A DNA stretch of 64,000 nucleotides from Cristatella mucedo (GCA_009760855.2 WPIO01000301.1:49291-113290); one strand, 5' to 3'. Shown: positions 43,216-55,984, counted from the stretch's first letter. Notes: generated by a model from the sequence alone, not told the origin. Translations and numbers: made by a program.

Positions 43216-43987
43216 CTTAAGCCGAACGACCTTAATCGGGAGGAGCACAATAATGAAAAGGTTTGGGAGGAGATTCAGTTCTCTGAGGGGCCTATGAAAG
43301 TTTATCTTTTTTATTAGCATTACATGAAACCTGAAAGAATAATGGTCACAGGTGTTTAATATCAGCCTGGCGGCCGTACGGCTTCTTTTAGGAGGTAATG
43401 CCAGGGAATGCGGCATCAAGCTTTCCCAGCATCACTCCGAGTGGATTTAAGAAAATAAGCGGTACCGAACACTGCTAGTCATGTCCGTATCCTCGATTAT
43501 TTAGCTGATCTATACTCCCAAATTAGTGATATCAAATGTTAAATTTTCAGGGAAACGTAGTAAAGAGTCAAGCTTTATACGGGCAAATTTTCAGCTACTT
43601 GTTCGAGAAGTATTCAGTTTGTCGCGTCCCTATGCATTGATTTCTTAGGGAATTATACCGAAGGGGAACGCCGACGAGTAGTTGGGTATAAATTGCTACC
43701 GCTTGCGTGCTTCCCCAATGTATAGTTTTGGTTTGAACGGCTTGCTGAATCTAAAAGCGTGATTCAATCATGTGCAATTGCAATATCCTAAATACCTAAA
43801 ATGCATGGGGAGATGCAACGAGCTCGCTGGAACCAATGTGGCATTGGAAAAAAGCAGACTCATGTTGTTCAACTGTTATAGAGTACACAATTAATTTTGA
43901 CATAACTTCAGTGAGGCAACTGTGTGTCCTATATAACAGAACGATTTTGCAGGCCTATCTCTGACATGGTAAAATAAATCTGCTCAC
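43216..43987. other. Unassigned DNA
   Basis: No exon or repeat was recognised other than the tail-like fragment near 43267. Confidence 0.35.
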
Positions 43988-44086
43988 CTCTTCTTCTTCA
44001 AGTTGTAAAAGGGAGTTTTGCTTTCTTATTTCAAAGATCTCAGTGAAATGTTGAATAACAAACGCGCCCCAAATATGCGGCTCTGA
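43988..44086 (-). CDS. Putative 99-nt exon, phase 0-0, coiled-coil end
   Basis: On the - strand the acceptor GCCTGCCTATCAG and donor GAGGAG|GTGAGC bound 33 codons reading SEPHIWGAFVIQHFTEIFEI then RKQNSLLQLEEEE. The end is acidic and helical. Its phase matches the 3' side of the exon at 60409, so it could follow that exon in a transcript spanning the G2 locus. That is inference. No family is recognised. Confidence 0.5.
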
Positions 44087-45871
44087 CTGATAGGCAGGCT
44101 TAAGTGCGAAGATTTAACAGCTACTCGCTCACCCAAAAGGTTATCGATAGCGATGAAAGTTTTTAGCGGAAGTAAAACAATTAAAAACCGTAATTTTTTG
44201 TGACGCGATATTTAATAACTACCTGAAATCATTCCTGAGTTAAAGTGATACTATGTCAATCATCGTAACTTAAGTCCAGCTGCAATTCCCTAAGGTCGTA
44301 GTGAAAAATCGCACATTACACCCACGCTGCCCACTTTATTGGTACAAAGCCAAGGGCATGTTTTTAGGATTTATAAAGACGAAGGCGTAATTAATGGGTT
44401 GAGAAGATTCTTAAGTTTTCTATGGATCTCGTGGTCATGGTTTGCAGAAGCGACAGTAACATTATTAGTTTTTCAGCTACGTTATGCATGACTCTTTGTC
44501 AATTTGATTAAGAACTATTGGCGCCATAACGCAATCTCTCAAGAGAAGGGTAGGCAAGCAAAAGAAAACTGACACAAAACTCTGACAAAATTACTTACAG
44601 CAAGCTACCCAGAGTAATTCTCCAAGGAAATGAGCACAGAACAATAACATGAATATTTTTTAGCACACAACTAATTTAACTCTACATTTTGTCTTCTAAA
44701 TCGTGTAATTAATATTTTCCTATAATTAAAAAGATTGCTTGATGCGGCTGGTTTGGAAAGCAGGTGCATCCTAGTACGTCAAAGTGAGGCCATGGGTGAT
44801 GAATTTTAAGTCTGCATCTCGAAAATGGCATTTCAGATTTTGAGAAATATAGCAAACATTGCGGTTCACCACCTTTCTCCTAGTGCAGGTGGTTGGAGTG
44901 GCGTTTGATCTTTGACTTTGGTGCAAGATTCAAGAGTTTAGTTTTGCAACAGAATACGGTGACGATAGAAATCTGCAATGGTATGTCGACTTAAATTCTT
45001 TCACTCTGAGCTCGGCTCTTGTAGTGGATTATTTACTAATTTGTATGCAGAATTGTTCGGCGACGACCTTTCTGTAATGTCATAATTATTTGAGTACTGT
45101 AGGGTCGTAAACTTACTCAGATAGCTAAGAGATATAAATGTCGAATGTCTTAGGTCCCAAGGAATAACTCCGATTCAGCAGCGACAGCCACAACAAGCGA
45201 AATAAATTTGCAGTTTCAATTCCAAAATATGATAAACGACGTATAGATTTACCTATGGAATGTCGTATAATTGCTGTTGGTAGGTCTTGTGCGTTTGTGT
45301 CAATTGATTCTTGTCAGCAAGCCTATTTACAAAATTATACAGCGATACGTCTGCAATTTGAAAAATAACTTCATACAACGTACGTGTAAATCATATGATT
45401 TCTTTATAGCAAAACACCAAGCTTACGCGCCAAAATTTATTGAGACAGCTGTTAAGCAATGTCAGACTGTAGTTTGTGATTAGCAAGCCCATATGGCAGC
45501 ACTGAGTTGTCAAACAGCGATACACCCGCTTTGTCAAGAACAATCTTTGCTCAACTGCGATTTTCTCATCATATTTCGAAATAACTGACGAAATTACTAT
45601 ATCGTTAAACAAAATTTGTAAAGCTAACAATAGCTGCAATATGAAGTTAGTTATGCTCGGCATGCATAGCTCGTTAAAATACAACTAAGTGTGAAAATAT
45701 TCGGGATAGCAGTCGTTAAAGAAAAAAACGTGTTAGAAATTGTGCTAGCACTCTCACGGGCTTGGTGCCTCTTTTGATGCGCACTGATATTGCCGCGAAT
45801 TTTTGTCAACATGCTTTTATTCTGAGCATATTTGTTCTGATAAATAAAGTGACTAGATGAATCAAAAGCTT
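44087..45871. other. Unassigned DNA with two micro-exon-like segments
   Basis: On the - strand, 44599-44619 and 45253-45273 are each 21 nt, open in phase 1-1, between an acceptor and a donor (GTAAGTAA and GTAAATC). At this length an open frame is expected by chance, so they are not called. Confidence 0.3.
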
Positions 45872-46014
45872 TTTTTACAGCAACAGAAGAGCCTTCATGG
45901 CCATAACCTATTTGGCAGCATACAGATTCGCCCACCACATGATTAGAGACCATGGACTAGGGGCTGAGGTAGTGAAAATCAACCACTTTACCCTTTGTGC
46001 CTTCTCGGCTCAAA
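45872..46014 (-). mobile_element. Degenerate tRNA-derived SINE
   Basis: The reverse complement begins GAGCCGAGAAGGCACAAAGGG and TAAAGTGGTTG, then a diverged CACTACCTCAG stem and a mutated B box, then GTGGTGGGCGAATCTGTATG and GGCCATGAAGGCTC of the family body. Confidence 0.65.
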
Positions 46015-47129
46015 CATGAATAATGCATCAAAAATATTGACCTATATACGATCAAATGTATATATACTTTAGCTTCATTATTACTGCTACCATAGCCAGG
46101 CTCTTCAGTTGGGTTGTTTGATCAGTGCAACCTTCAAAATTTACACGGCTTAACTGCACACAGTTTAGTTAGTTTATGACAAACAAATTCCATAGGTTTT
46201 CTTGCCACTCATTAATCCTGTTTGTACAAACACAATTAGAAATAATAAATTTCGAAACATATTACCATTTACTGTTTAAAATTCATAATAGTGATCTTTA
46301 CATGAATATGGATCAATATATTAAACTTTGGAGCTCACGAGCTCAATGAATGCAATCTTTGATCTGCATGGCAAATTCTCGGCTTTCAATAATTAAATAT
46401 GGTTCGACATGGTTTAGCATAATTAAATATGGTTCCTTCATTGCCAAATCGTACACGGTTGCTCTGAACGGGGAAACCATGGAATGTGACTTAGTACTCA
46501 TGAGTAATATGGCGAGGAGGCAAACTTCTGCTGTAGCAATCCCCGATTGCAATCGAAAAATTCTCTGCAGCATCTCAGCTAACCGAAAGCATTCGCCTAG
46601 CTGACCGTGTGACCGAAAGAATACGTAACCCTGCGAATACTCAGAGCACCTAAATTTCGGTAAATGTAGCTCGTTCATTCCGCTCGTTCCTTTTAAAGAT
46701 CATGAAGAAGATGGTAATATTCTATTATTTGCCACAGTTATTGACAAAGAATATGAACTGCTCACAGCTGCAGCATTATTCGCATCTAATTAGGTGTATC
46801 GCCCAAAATAGGCTTCGAAAGAATCGTGCTTTCTTCGTAGCTCATATAATCAAATCAAAATCGAGAGTTCGACTATCCTCATAAACTTCATGTGGTTGAA
46901 TTGCACAACGAGTGGTCCTTGCTATTAAAGGATACTAGAATAAATGTCAGGAGCACGGAGAGCTAAAGTCGATCTCAAAACCTCAAGTAAAAGCAATCAG
47001 AATGTCCGTTTGGATGACAACACCGTTCAAGCTAGAGTCCACAACTATGAAACTGTAATCATTATAATTTGAAAAATTGTATCAATTTTTCAGAAAACCC
47101 AATCTAGATAAAAGCACATTGCATTTTCA
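46015..47129. other. Unassigned DNA
   Basis: A 14-16 bp sequence AATTAAATATGGTTC(G/C) is repeated near 46391 and 46420. No gene or repeat family is recognised. Confidence 0.35.
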
Positions 47130-48440
47130 GCAAATAATGCACGATCGAATGGTTTGTGGTTGCATGCTTAATAGCAACGAGTACGTCACGGGGTGCGTAT
47201 GTAAATATGGTTATTCGCATCAAGCACAGCGTCAAAATCAGTATGAAGACACACAGGATGAAGCAGATGTATCCCTTAAATGCCGTAATTAAACGATGAG
47301 ATTTCAACGTCACTTTAAATACGTTCCAGTCACCCGAAGTCGTACCACCATTCGGAAGTGATTTTTACATCTTTTGAGCATACACACTGAAGCCATGCTC
47401 TCTCAAAAATATGATGTCCATATTAGGTATACGTAAATGGTTAGATTCCGAATAGTGAAGTCAATGGTTAGCTTGAGAAGGGAGAATACCTGACTAATGT
47501 GCTGGAGACAAGAATAAGTGAGATATCTAAAGAGACAGACCCTTGAAGTCGATGCACTATTTGACTGGAACTACAGGTACGAGTACTGGATCAGACAGAA
47601 GTGGTGCGAAGTATCAACTATGGTGCTCCTGGTAGAAAAGCCTAGCTGCAGTTTTTCCCGACTGTAAAAACCTGATTAAACAATACAATAGATGAGCAAG
47701 CAATAAATTGCAGAAGTTGAGACTGGATGCAAAAATTGTGCTGAATAACTTGTTATGTAGTATCCCTGTGTGAGAAAGCTGTAGTTTTAATTAAGTTACA
47801 GGGCTAGAAGCCGCTAAAATCGACTGTTGAAGCTAATGTGATCGTCATGTAAAAGTTCACTTTACATCAACAAACTTAGATGTCGTGTATATTCATCAGA
47901 AGGTATGCTGGCTGAGCGGATTTCCAGTGCTAGGTTTTTCAATTAGAAACTGACTTAGTTATTAAGCTATTCGCATTTTGGTTGAGTCTGAGTGCTTCAA
48001 GTCGTTTGCTGTTTAGCAATTTGCTCACACTCAAGCTCATAGCAAAGTATAAGCCGCTAAAACAACTAGACCAAGCCCAGAGCCTTGTGAGACCAAATAA
48101 TTCATAGATTGCTCCGGTTCTCATTTAGTGTTCATATCACTGCTCTAGAGTCTTTCATTTTAGATAAGATTTAAGCCATTTCAGTTCTGCACCATTAAGG
48201 CCCATGCGAAATGGGAGGCCCTCTGCAATCTGCAGTATAAAAAACAACAGAGTGACATAGAAAAACGAGGAGAGAGCTCGCCCCTCTGTCTGCGTTTCTA
48301 AAACTGGGAGTATACAATCAAAGCAAATATGACTCCTGGCGACAATTAGCTCTAATCTAGACTGTAAATAACTAGCTAGGTTTCCGATTAAACATACGAC
48401 TTCCGCTGCTCTGCAAGGACTCATTTGGATGTTTTTCGAT
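47130..48440 (-). mobile_element. Very old family A-like LINE copy
   Basis: On the - strand it reads RMGLNGAELKWLKSYLK (RT palm) near 48160, then relics of the FYADD, LNDDKT and thumb segments to the 3' UTR near 47140. It is the most diverged long copy here and may represent a sister subfamily. Confidence 0.6.
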
Positions 48441-48665
48441 ATGGTAGGTATAATTAGATCAGGAAGAAATTTTCATAGTCCTTTTGGTCTAGCTTCTCTT
48501 TTTTCGACATGTGGCCTCACTCGAGCCTCTTTCACAGTTGCTGGGATTTGGTCTGAGACAAATGACGTATTTATGATGCATGTTTTGCATGGCAGCCACA
48601 GAAACTTTCATCTTAGGAGTAGGACAGTATTAATACTATCTAAAAACTATTTACCTTTTTATTAG

Positions 48666-48813
48666 GACATGAACTTAAGGATGAAGTCACCCGTAGCGTT
48701 TTTCAATACAGACAATGCTGTGTTTCACGAAATTTCTAGTCGGGTGTCCAAGGTCTATGCTGCCAACATAGGTATTCAGTTTGTCATCTCTGTTATGTTG
48801 ACAAATATTCTAT
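48666..48813 (+). CDS. ABCC-transporter-like exon (transmembrane domain)
   Basis: The acceptor AACTATTTACCTTTTTATTAG and donor CTAT|GTAAGTG are excellent on the + strand. The 148 nt are phase 0-1 and read MNLRMKSPVAFFNTDNAVFH, then EISSRVSKVYAANIGIQFVI and SVMLTNIL. This resembles the conserved segment of ABCC/MRP transporters of the form M.RSPV.FFDT.P.GRILNRFSKD followed by a membrane helix, but the GRILNRF part is altered. It may be a diverged gene or a pseudogene exon. No Walker or signature motifs were found in the window. Confidence 0.4.
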
Positions 48814-49739
48814 GTAAGTGACTCAGCTGCAAGCTGCTAGCGTTTACGTGTCCATATGCACGTAATTTTGAATAAGCTGCGGTCAAATAACTAACAGATA
48901 TGCCAATAAAACGTCTTAACTACGGTATAATAACGGTTCAATTACGGCTTCCATGTTTGACATGAAAAAGATTTTCATTTCCCAAATAAAATAATGCAAC
49001 ACAAACATTATTTCATTATGTTTGGTTTTCCGGAGTCCAGTGTTAACAATCTACCCTGGACTGCATAGTTTTGAAAGTACCATTAAAGTTTAATCAGGTT
49101 GATTTAGGATAGACTGCGACAATTTTGGGAACAGAGTGGTGCTCCGGGGGGGGGGGGGGAGTGGAGTCTTGTTCAGCCGATTAACTGAAATTACCTGGTA
49201 TTAGCTTAGAATTTCTCTAGCTAATTGACTTCAATGAATTATGTATTGGTATAATATATCCGAGAGGCTACATCTTGGCTTTTCGTTTGCTGTAAGATAA
49301 TACGATGTAGACACGTTATCGACTTCTTTCGAAACAACGAGAAGATGTGTAATAATAACGAAGGCATCGACGGGTTTGCAAATGCAATGAAAGGAAAAAG
49401 GTCGATTGGTTGCATCTGCCAAGCTTATAGTTATAAATCATTGGTAAATGTATAGCCTAGCTTTGCTTTAGCAGTGTCTGAGCCGAATTAGCTTAATGCA
49501 ATTAAGGCACCTGGCATTAATTTTTATAAAGAATGTGATCTGCAACGATACTGTTAAATAGAACACGGAAAAGAGCCTTTTTATTCTGTCTCTTTTTCAC
49601 GTACTCAGACGCGCTGCATTGGGTGAGCAGTGGACACTGCTGTCTTCGAGCAAAATGGCCAGCGCTCACCAAAATACCAACGTGTTGAGCAAATTGAATT
49701 TACAAAATATCTTGTCAGAGTATAGATTTTGATTTTATT
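48814..49739. other. Unassigned DNA with a G14 run
   Basis: A run of about 14 G lies at 49146-49159. No further exons of the ABCC-like gene are visible. Confidence 0.4.
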
Positions 49740-52700
49740 GAAGTCCTTTTTCCATCGGACTCAGATTTGGCTGGCTGAGCTAGTAAAGCATGCTTGGAGA
49801 ATTCTACCAAGCTTCAAGCTGTCTCTGGGAGCAAATGCGTGACAACACGGAAGCGTCAAGAGGACTTCAGCGACGTTGGATCAGCAACGTTGCATTCGGC
49901 CGGTGCTCCTTGCAAGACGACACAACGCATAATTTCCTCACTTCCACATTCAAGCTGCTTTTTGTGTCGGCGCCGACCTTCAGGTGCGATCTCGTATCAA
50001 AGCGAGTCCATATGCCGTAACGGAGCGCCAACTCAGTAATAGACCACGCAAGCCAGTTTTTAACTGGCTGCACTATGGTAGCTCTGCAGTCCCGTTTGGC
50101 CAATCGTATCGTGTCCAGTGACGAACACTGTCTAAAAATGATGATGAAGCTATTTAAAAAAATGATAACCACAGCTTGAACCACGAAACGACTTCATGCT
50201 GAAAGACAAGATTTCCTCTCACTATCCTGTTTGGAACAATAATGAGCACCTACATACTTTCGTCGCAATTCTCGCCTCCTGACATAGAGCGCTCTAACGA
50301 GCGTTCGTGTTCGTTGCAGAATTCTTCCGAAAACCGAAGTTCTTACGAACATCGTATACGGAAACGATACAGCTAAGACCTGTTTAAAGTTATTCTGATT
50401 GTTATTTGACCGTAGCGCGTAAGAAATTACGTGCCTATGGACATCTAAACGCTTATCGCTTCGGGCTGCTGGGTCTCCCACGCCGGCGGCGGCCTTAGCT
50501 ACGCCGGCGGCTAGTAACCTACTTGTTAGTTTGTTCGTCAGCAGCTGCTATCGCTTCGTCATCGTACATCAAATGCATTTCTAGATATTAATGTTGTTGC
50601 TAAGATTCATGAACTATGCATTAACAAAAGGAAAGCACCCCGTAGCCGCCGCGGTGGCCGGAACCGCCAGCTCAGTTGCCGCTCGTTTGGTATTCCTAGC
50701 ATTGTCTCGAACCGCTCAGCAAGCTCCCCCGCATGCGTCACTGTTAATCTCTATAACTGAGTGGTCATTAGGCCTGTTGTAACCCAATCGGCCAGACTTG
50801 ACGCTTGCCTTTCGAATCCTCGCTCAATGTGCAATAAACCTCTAGTAATAAACGACCTTATTTATGAAAATGGTATCGACCTGCTCGCCCTAACTGAAAC
50901 TTGGCTGAAATCGATAAACTGCCCGACAATTAAAGACGCTACTCTATCTGGTTTAACGTTCTTTCACACCACCCCTAGATCAATCAAAACTGGAGGTGGA
51001 GTTGCTATTATCGTGCACTCGAAATTCAACTTCAACCATTTGCGGTACCCTCGAAGCAGTCTTTTGAATCAATTGTCCTGGTCTCACCCGAAAAACAAGC
51101 TACCGATGGTGGCAGTAGTCTATCGCCCACCAGGTACCAAATCCTCCTTCATCTCAGATTTCTCCGATCTCATTTCGATTCTGTGTGCAAGAAATCGATC
51201 CTTCCTCGTTATGGGTGATTTCAACGTTCGCTTTGATAACTTATCTGACGCTTTCAGCACCGAATTTCGTGCATTGACAGACTCATTATCTCTTGTGGCT
51301 CATGTGGATGGCCCTACCCACATAAAGGGTCACACACTCGACCAAGTTTTCTCATATAACTGCACTTTGTCATCACCAATTATCACCAAATCCTGCGTAT
51401 CTGACCACATGCAGATCTCATTCAATCTACAGTGTGTGCCCAAATTCTCCTCTAAAATAACCTGTGAGTCGCGAAACCTCAGGACCCTTGACATCGATGC
51501 TGCCGTGCGAGAATATCTGCTTCACCTTTGATGCTCAGTCCTCCCTCCGATCTGTCAGCACTGGTAGATTGCTACAACACGACACTAGCTGACAAGCTCG
51601 ACGAGTTTGCACCTCTAAAAAAGCGCACTGTGCGCCCCCGCCTAGACGGCCTATGGTTTACCGCAGACATTAAACTAGCCAAGTCTACTAAACGAAGGCT
51701 TGAAAAGGCATACAAAAGATCCGGACTAACTGTCCATTGACAGGCATATGAAGACTACTGTAGGTCGTACCAATCGATCCTAGCAAAGGCCAAGTCTAGC
51801 TTCTATAGAAACATTGATGAATCACAGATGCACAATCCAAAAATGCTGATGTCGACAATAAACCTTCTCCTCAACCGTTCCCAGGTTAGCTCCTTACCTG
51901 ATGATCCCTGTAATGATCTAGCCGATCGCTTCTCTCGATTCTTTGTGCAGAAGATAGACACGATCAGGGAATCCATCCCTGCGATGACAACCTTCCCACT
52001 AGAATGCTGTTCCTCGGTTCCTCGCTGCACCTCAATGTCTGCATTTAAGCAGGTCACTATAGATCTAGTCCTAAAGCTCGTATCTCAATCAAAGAAGACA
52101 ACAAGTCCACTGGACCCTATTCCCACTGTCCTGCTCCTATGCTGCATTGATCTGCTGCTGCCATGCATAACCAACATCATTAATATGACATTAGCCTCAG
52201 GTCAGGTCCCAGCACCTTTCGAAAAAGCTGTAGTCAGGCCTCTCCTCAAGAAAGCAACACTAGACCAAGAGAACTTAAGCAACTATCGCCCAGTCTCCCT
52301 TCTACCATTCCTATCAAAGACATTGGATCTGGTCGTGGCAGACCAGCTGAACTCGTATATTGAAACTTCACACCTTGCTAGTAAGTTCCAGTCTAGCTTT
52401 AGAGCTTATCACTCCACAGAATCAGCATTGCTTCGGGTATACAACCACCTACTCAGGAACTCAGATATGGGTAGAGTGTCACTTCTTGTTTTGCTCGATC
52501 TTTCGGCAGCTTTTGATACCATCGATCACAAAGTACTTCTAGAGCCCCTCTCATCTCGCCTGGCATCACTGGCTCTGCTCTGCAGTGGTTCAGGTCCTAT
52601 CTCAGTGGGAGACGCCAGAGTATTGACGTGAATGGACAAAGATCATCTGAAGTACCTCTGAAATATGGAGTACCTCAGGGCTCTGTGCTAGGTCCGGTTC

Positions 52701-53863
52701 TTTTCACTGTTTATACTGTCCCTCTTGCTGATGTGATTGCCAAGCACAATCTAGGCTTTCACTTCTATGCAGATGACACTCAGTTGTACCTTTGCTTTGA
52801 TCCCTCCCAGCCTTCGAGCACCTTAAATTCTCTAAACTCACTTGCTGCATGCATTGATGACATCCACACATGGGTGGCAGCAAATGATCTAAAACTAAAC
52901 TATGATAAAACTAACTTACTTGTTATGGAAAAACCCAGTGTGATTCAGAAATTGGAAAGGCTGAGTCTCAAAATTGGCTCTGCCAGCATATCTCCAGTTG
53001 AATCAGCTCGAAATCTAGGTGTCATATTCCAAAGCAACCTCGCGTTAGACGATCACATCCGCTCCACAGTCAAATCTGCCTATTTTCAGCCTTATAACAT
53101 TGCTAAAATTAAGGCTTGTTTAGATAAGGATACCACGTCCAAGTTTGTCCATGCATTGGTGACATCCCGTCTCGACTTCTGCAACTCACTGCATACTGGC
53201 CTACCAGCATGTGCGATCAGGCGATTGCAGTTGGTGCAAAACTCTGCAGCTAGGCTTGTCTGTCGTGAGCGTCGACGTTGCCACATTACTCCACTTCTCG
53301 CCGACCTGCACTGGCTACCAGTGAGGCAACGGATTGACTTCAAGGTTTTGTCGCTCACTTGTAGGTCTCCTCATTCTATGGCTCCAGCCTATCTTTCAGA
53401 TATACTCCACAATCAGGCCAAGCATCGTACCACCAGCATTTCGGAATCCAACAGTCTGGAAATACCTCATACAAACCTTAAATCCTTTGGAGACGTGCAT
53501 TTAACTCGTATGCTCCCCAAGCCTGGAACTCCCTCCTGAGCTGCGTCAGAACATCCCCTGACCTGACCACATTTAAAAGGAACCTAAAAACACACCTATT
53601 TAGGACAGCATTTAGTGGGTCCCTGTGATTCGTCCTTGATGTGCTTATGGGTGCTGACACTGTGCATGCTGCCACTAACCACATTTGCATGCTGACCCTG
53701 TGCATGTCACCCCTAACCATATTATTCATTTTGTTTGTTTTTCAAGCATGATTTTACTTACTATTCTATTAGATATCACTTTGCAGCAAATGTAAAGCGC
53801 CTAAAAAGAGATTAAGTTCTCTGACGGCGCTTTATCAAGTGCAATATTATTATTATTATTATT
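49740..53863 (+). mobile_element. Family A LINE, most complete copy (CR1/L2-type)
   Basis: Upstream module (49740-50530), then ORF2 with basic N-terminal segment, endonuclease and reverse transcriptase, 3' UTR with hairpin 53794-53833 and (ATT)n to 53863. The upstream module recurs in part at 23450-23960 and 59390-59545. A GC-rich patch with the repeated 11-mer ACGCCGGCGGC lies near 50478-50510. No clear target-site duplication was found. It is a recent but inactive copy. Confidence 0.85.
50530..53628 (+). pseudogene. ORF2 of the family A LINE (endonuclease + reverse transcriptase), broken
   Basis: Encodes the retrotransposon polyprotein that nicks target DNA and copies the element RNA. Seen in order: basic segment NKRKAPRSRRGGRNRQLS (about 50623-50676); endonuclease with NPRSMCNKP, LTETWL, MGDFNVRFDN and CVSDHMQISF (50811-51430); RT with LSNYRPVSLLPFLSKTLDLV, SLLVLLDLSAAFDTIDHK, VPQGSVLGPVLFTVY and FHFYADD (FYADD at 52763-52777); thumb and connection to FKRNLKTHLFRTAFSGSL. 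Breaks: TGA at 50758-50760, frameshift near 51510-51530, TGA at 51738-51740 (where Trp fits), frameshift near 52555-52562, frameshift near 53494 (one base lost), normal TGA at 53626-53628. The catalytic residues look intact. Confidence 0.9.
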
Positions 53864-53995
53864 CGCAATCAATACTTATACTTGAAGAACGAACACTTAC
53901 CATTCAATGGCATTTCACTTTACAGCAAATTAAAGCGCCTAGAGAGAGATTAAGTTCTCTGAGGGCGCTTTATAAGTGAATTATTCCTATTATTA
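53864..53995 (+). mobile_element. Second family A tail directly behind the first
   Basis: A further tail (CTTACCATTCAATGGCATTT, TACAGCAAATTAAAGCGCC, hairpin, ATT) starts right after the (ATT)n of the large copy. Two tails in tandem suggest insertion at the ATT repeat of an existing copy. Confidence 0.85.
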
Positions 53996-54629
53996 ACACA
54001 GGTTTTAGCCTTCACTGTCAAACTTAATACCGTAACAAGGTGGATCACCAGACTTGCAGAAATGTGAACTATGCCACTGGTGGACTGAACAGCAATGCAT
54101 GTTTATTTGTAGCGACTGTCTGAGGAAAAAGGTAAGACACTTGAAATAAAACATTAAGCATGAAGTCCTCTTCAGCAAAGACTGTTTGATAGGAAAAGGA
54201 ACTCGTCTCTTGTGAATTCTCATATGACCTCTGCTCTCTCGATGTTGAGAGATTTTGAGAAGATACAAAATAAAGCATTTGTATTTAGTTATAGTTGAAT
54301 GAAGAATCAACGGTAAGGGAGACAGATCTAGACGATTGAAAAAAATATTGTTGCAATGGCAGAAGGGAAATTTCAAGAATGATGTAATCACTAATAATGG
54401 CAGCTTCTCCTATCTCCTACAGGAAAATGCCAGTAGGTTTGCGTCCGGTACATTTTGATCCTACATTATCTTTCTTGTTAGATGCAGCTTCGTAGTGAAG
54501 TGTCTGTACCAGACCACGCTCAGCCAATTTATTGAGAATTATATAGGCTTCTATTGTTTAGACGATCGTGAAACAGAGCTGTACAGCGAACAATGTGACT
54601 GTGAATTTTTTCTAGCGACAAGTCGCGAC
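53996..54629. other. Unassigned DNA with two tiny exon-like segments
   Basis: On the + strand, 19 nt at about 54115-54133 (acceptor TGTTTATTTGTAG, donor AAAG|GTAAGAC) and 18 nt at about 54295-54312 (acceptor TTAGTTATAG, donor ACG|GTAAGGG) have good sites, but the segments are too short to judge. Confidence 0.3.
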
Positions 54630-54800
54630 TCAGCCCTGAAGATACCTGCGAGACTTCCGTCTTTCAACGTCGGATACGTAGAGGGTCTTTTTTCCAAATT
54701 CCAAAGTTGCCTTGCAAGTTGGTATTGCCATAGTTGCATCAGTTTCTAGTCGTTGACGTTCTGATTGCGACTGTAGGTAATCCTGCCCTTTAAAAGGCAT
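54630..54800 (-). CDS. Small coding-like ORF or first exon, 56 codons
   Basis: On the - strand an ATG (54798-54800) opens a frame MPFKGQDYLQSQSERQRLET then DATMAIPTCKATLEFGKKTL, YVSDVERRKSRRYLQG, and TGA at 54630-54632. A donor (CGCAG|GTATCTTC) lies 14 nt before the stop, so it may be an exon ending in phase 2. Composition (Lys, Glu, Gln, Arg) is protein-like and unlike the flanks. No family is recognised. Confidence 0.4.
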   Translation of the reverse strand: MPFKGQDYLQSQSERQRLETDATMAIPTCKATLEFGKKTLYVSDVERRKSRRYLQG

Positions 54801-55984
54801 TAATTGGGCGAAGCAAACTCATTTAGCATAGGTAAATAAACGCTAAGCAATCTTGACTTGTGAACTATAATTGACAAGCTTTCCGTGTTCAAGGCCGAGA
54901 AATGCCACGTAATTTCCACTTCAGATAGCTGCATAGCACATGCAGTGCATTTAAGTGTGTACTGCAGTGTGAACATTTCCCTTGACTTCTATGTGCATGC
55001 CAGCCTGTGTTTTGCACGGGTGTGGTTTTAAAGCTATTTTCATGCAATTTATTACGTTGGAGGGGCACAAGTTGCAGCATTTATAGAGTGGGAATACACG
55101 TCTCGCTAGCCTTTTCACAAGCAATAACTAAGTCGTGCTTATCCGGCATGATACATACAATGCAAAGCCGTAAGAAAAACAACCACGGAAACACAAAAAC
55201 CTTGGATCAAGCCTTTCCAGTAAACGTAAAAGTGTTTTAGGCCGCTTTTAAACTCGGAGGACTCATACCGCTTCTTTAATTAGTCTCGCTGGAGTTCAAT
55301 AGTGCGTTAGCATTGAACGTTTACAAAATTTCTCAACCGCTTAGATAAGGCATCAGAGGAAGCTTATTGGTTAACTCCACTCATAGGATATGGCCATGAA
55401 GAATCGCTCGCTGTTAGACCTTAAGCCCTTTAATGGATCTTTAACTAGAACAGACGTCCGCTTTGCTAAGATTACTCAGGAAAACTTCAAGTCGATAAAC
55501 GTCTGTTGAAATAATGTACACGGGTTTGATTGGCAGTTGGGGGAATCGAGTGTGACGAGCTGGTAGCTTGAAGCTGAACAGTAATTATTTGTGTAGTTAT
55601 AAAGACTAATGAAAAAAGTGAGGCCTGAATGTAAGCGACAAGTCGAAGTTGAGACCTCAGATATCTAAAACAAAACTAGTACTTGTTGCTCATTATTAGT
55701 ATGGTGTGCTAACTACTGAGGTTACGACTCACGACTAGTTGCTTGATTCAATTTACCCAAAAAGCTGCAATTTGGTATTTATTGAAATAAAATCAGAGCA
55801 TCATACGCGAGTGATAAATATGGCAATCAGGCTCTTCCGGATTTTGCATTTTGCATTGCTGGAATACCTATATGATGTAGCCTAGGAAACTGGCAGGTGC
55901 TGTCATTTTTAGAAGGTTTACTGTGAGTATATTTATCTGAAGTTTGTGCATTCCAATCTGAAGATACTTGATCTGCTTTGACTC
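54801..55984. other. Unassigned DNA
   Basis: No recognised repeat or exon; several 60-80 codon ORFs without context. Confidence 0.35.

Noticed and set aside
44599-45273. 21-nt phase 1-1 segments at 44599 and 45253
   Set aside because: At this length an open frame between GT and AG is common by chance; they are kept only as notes.
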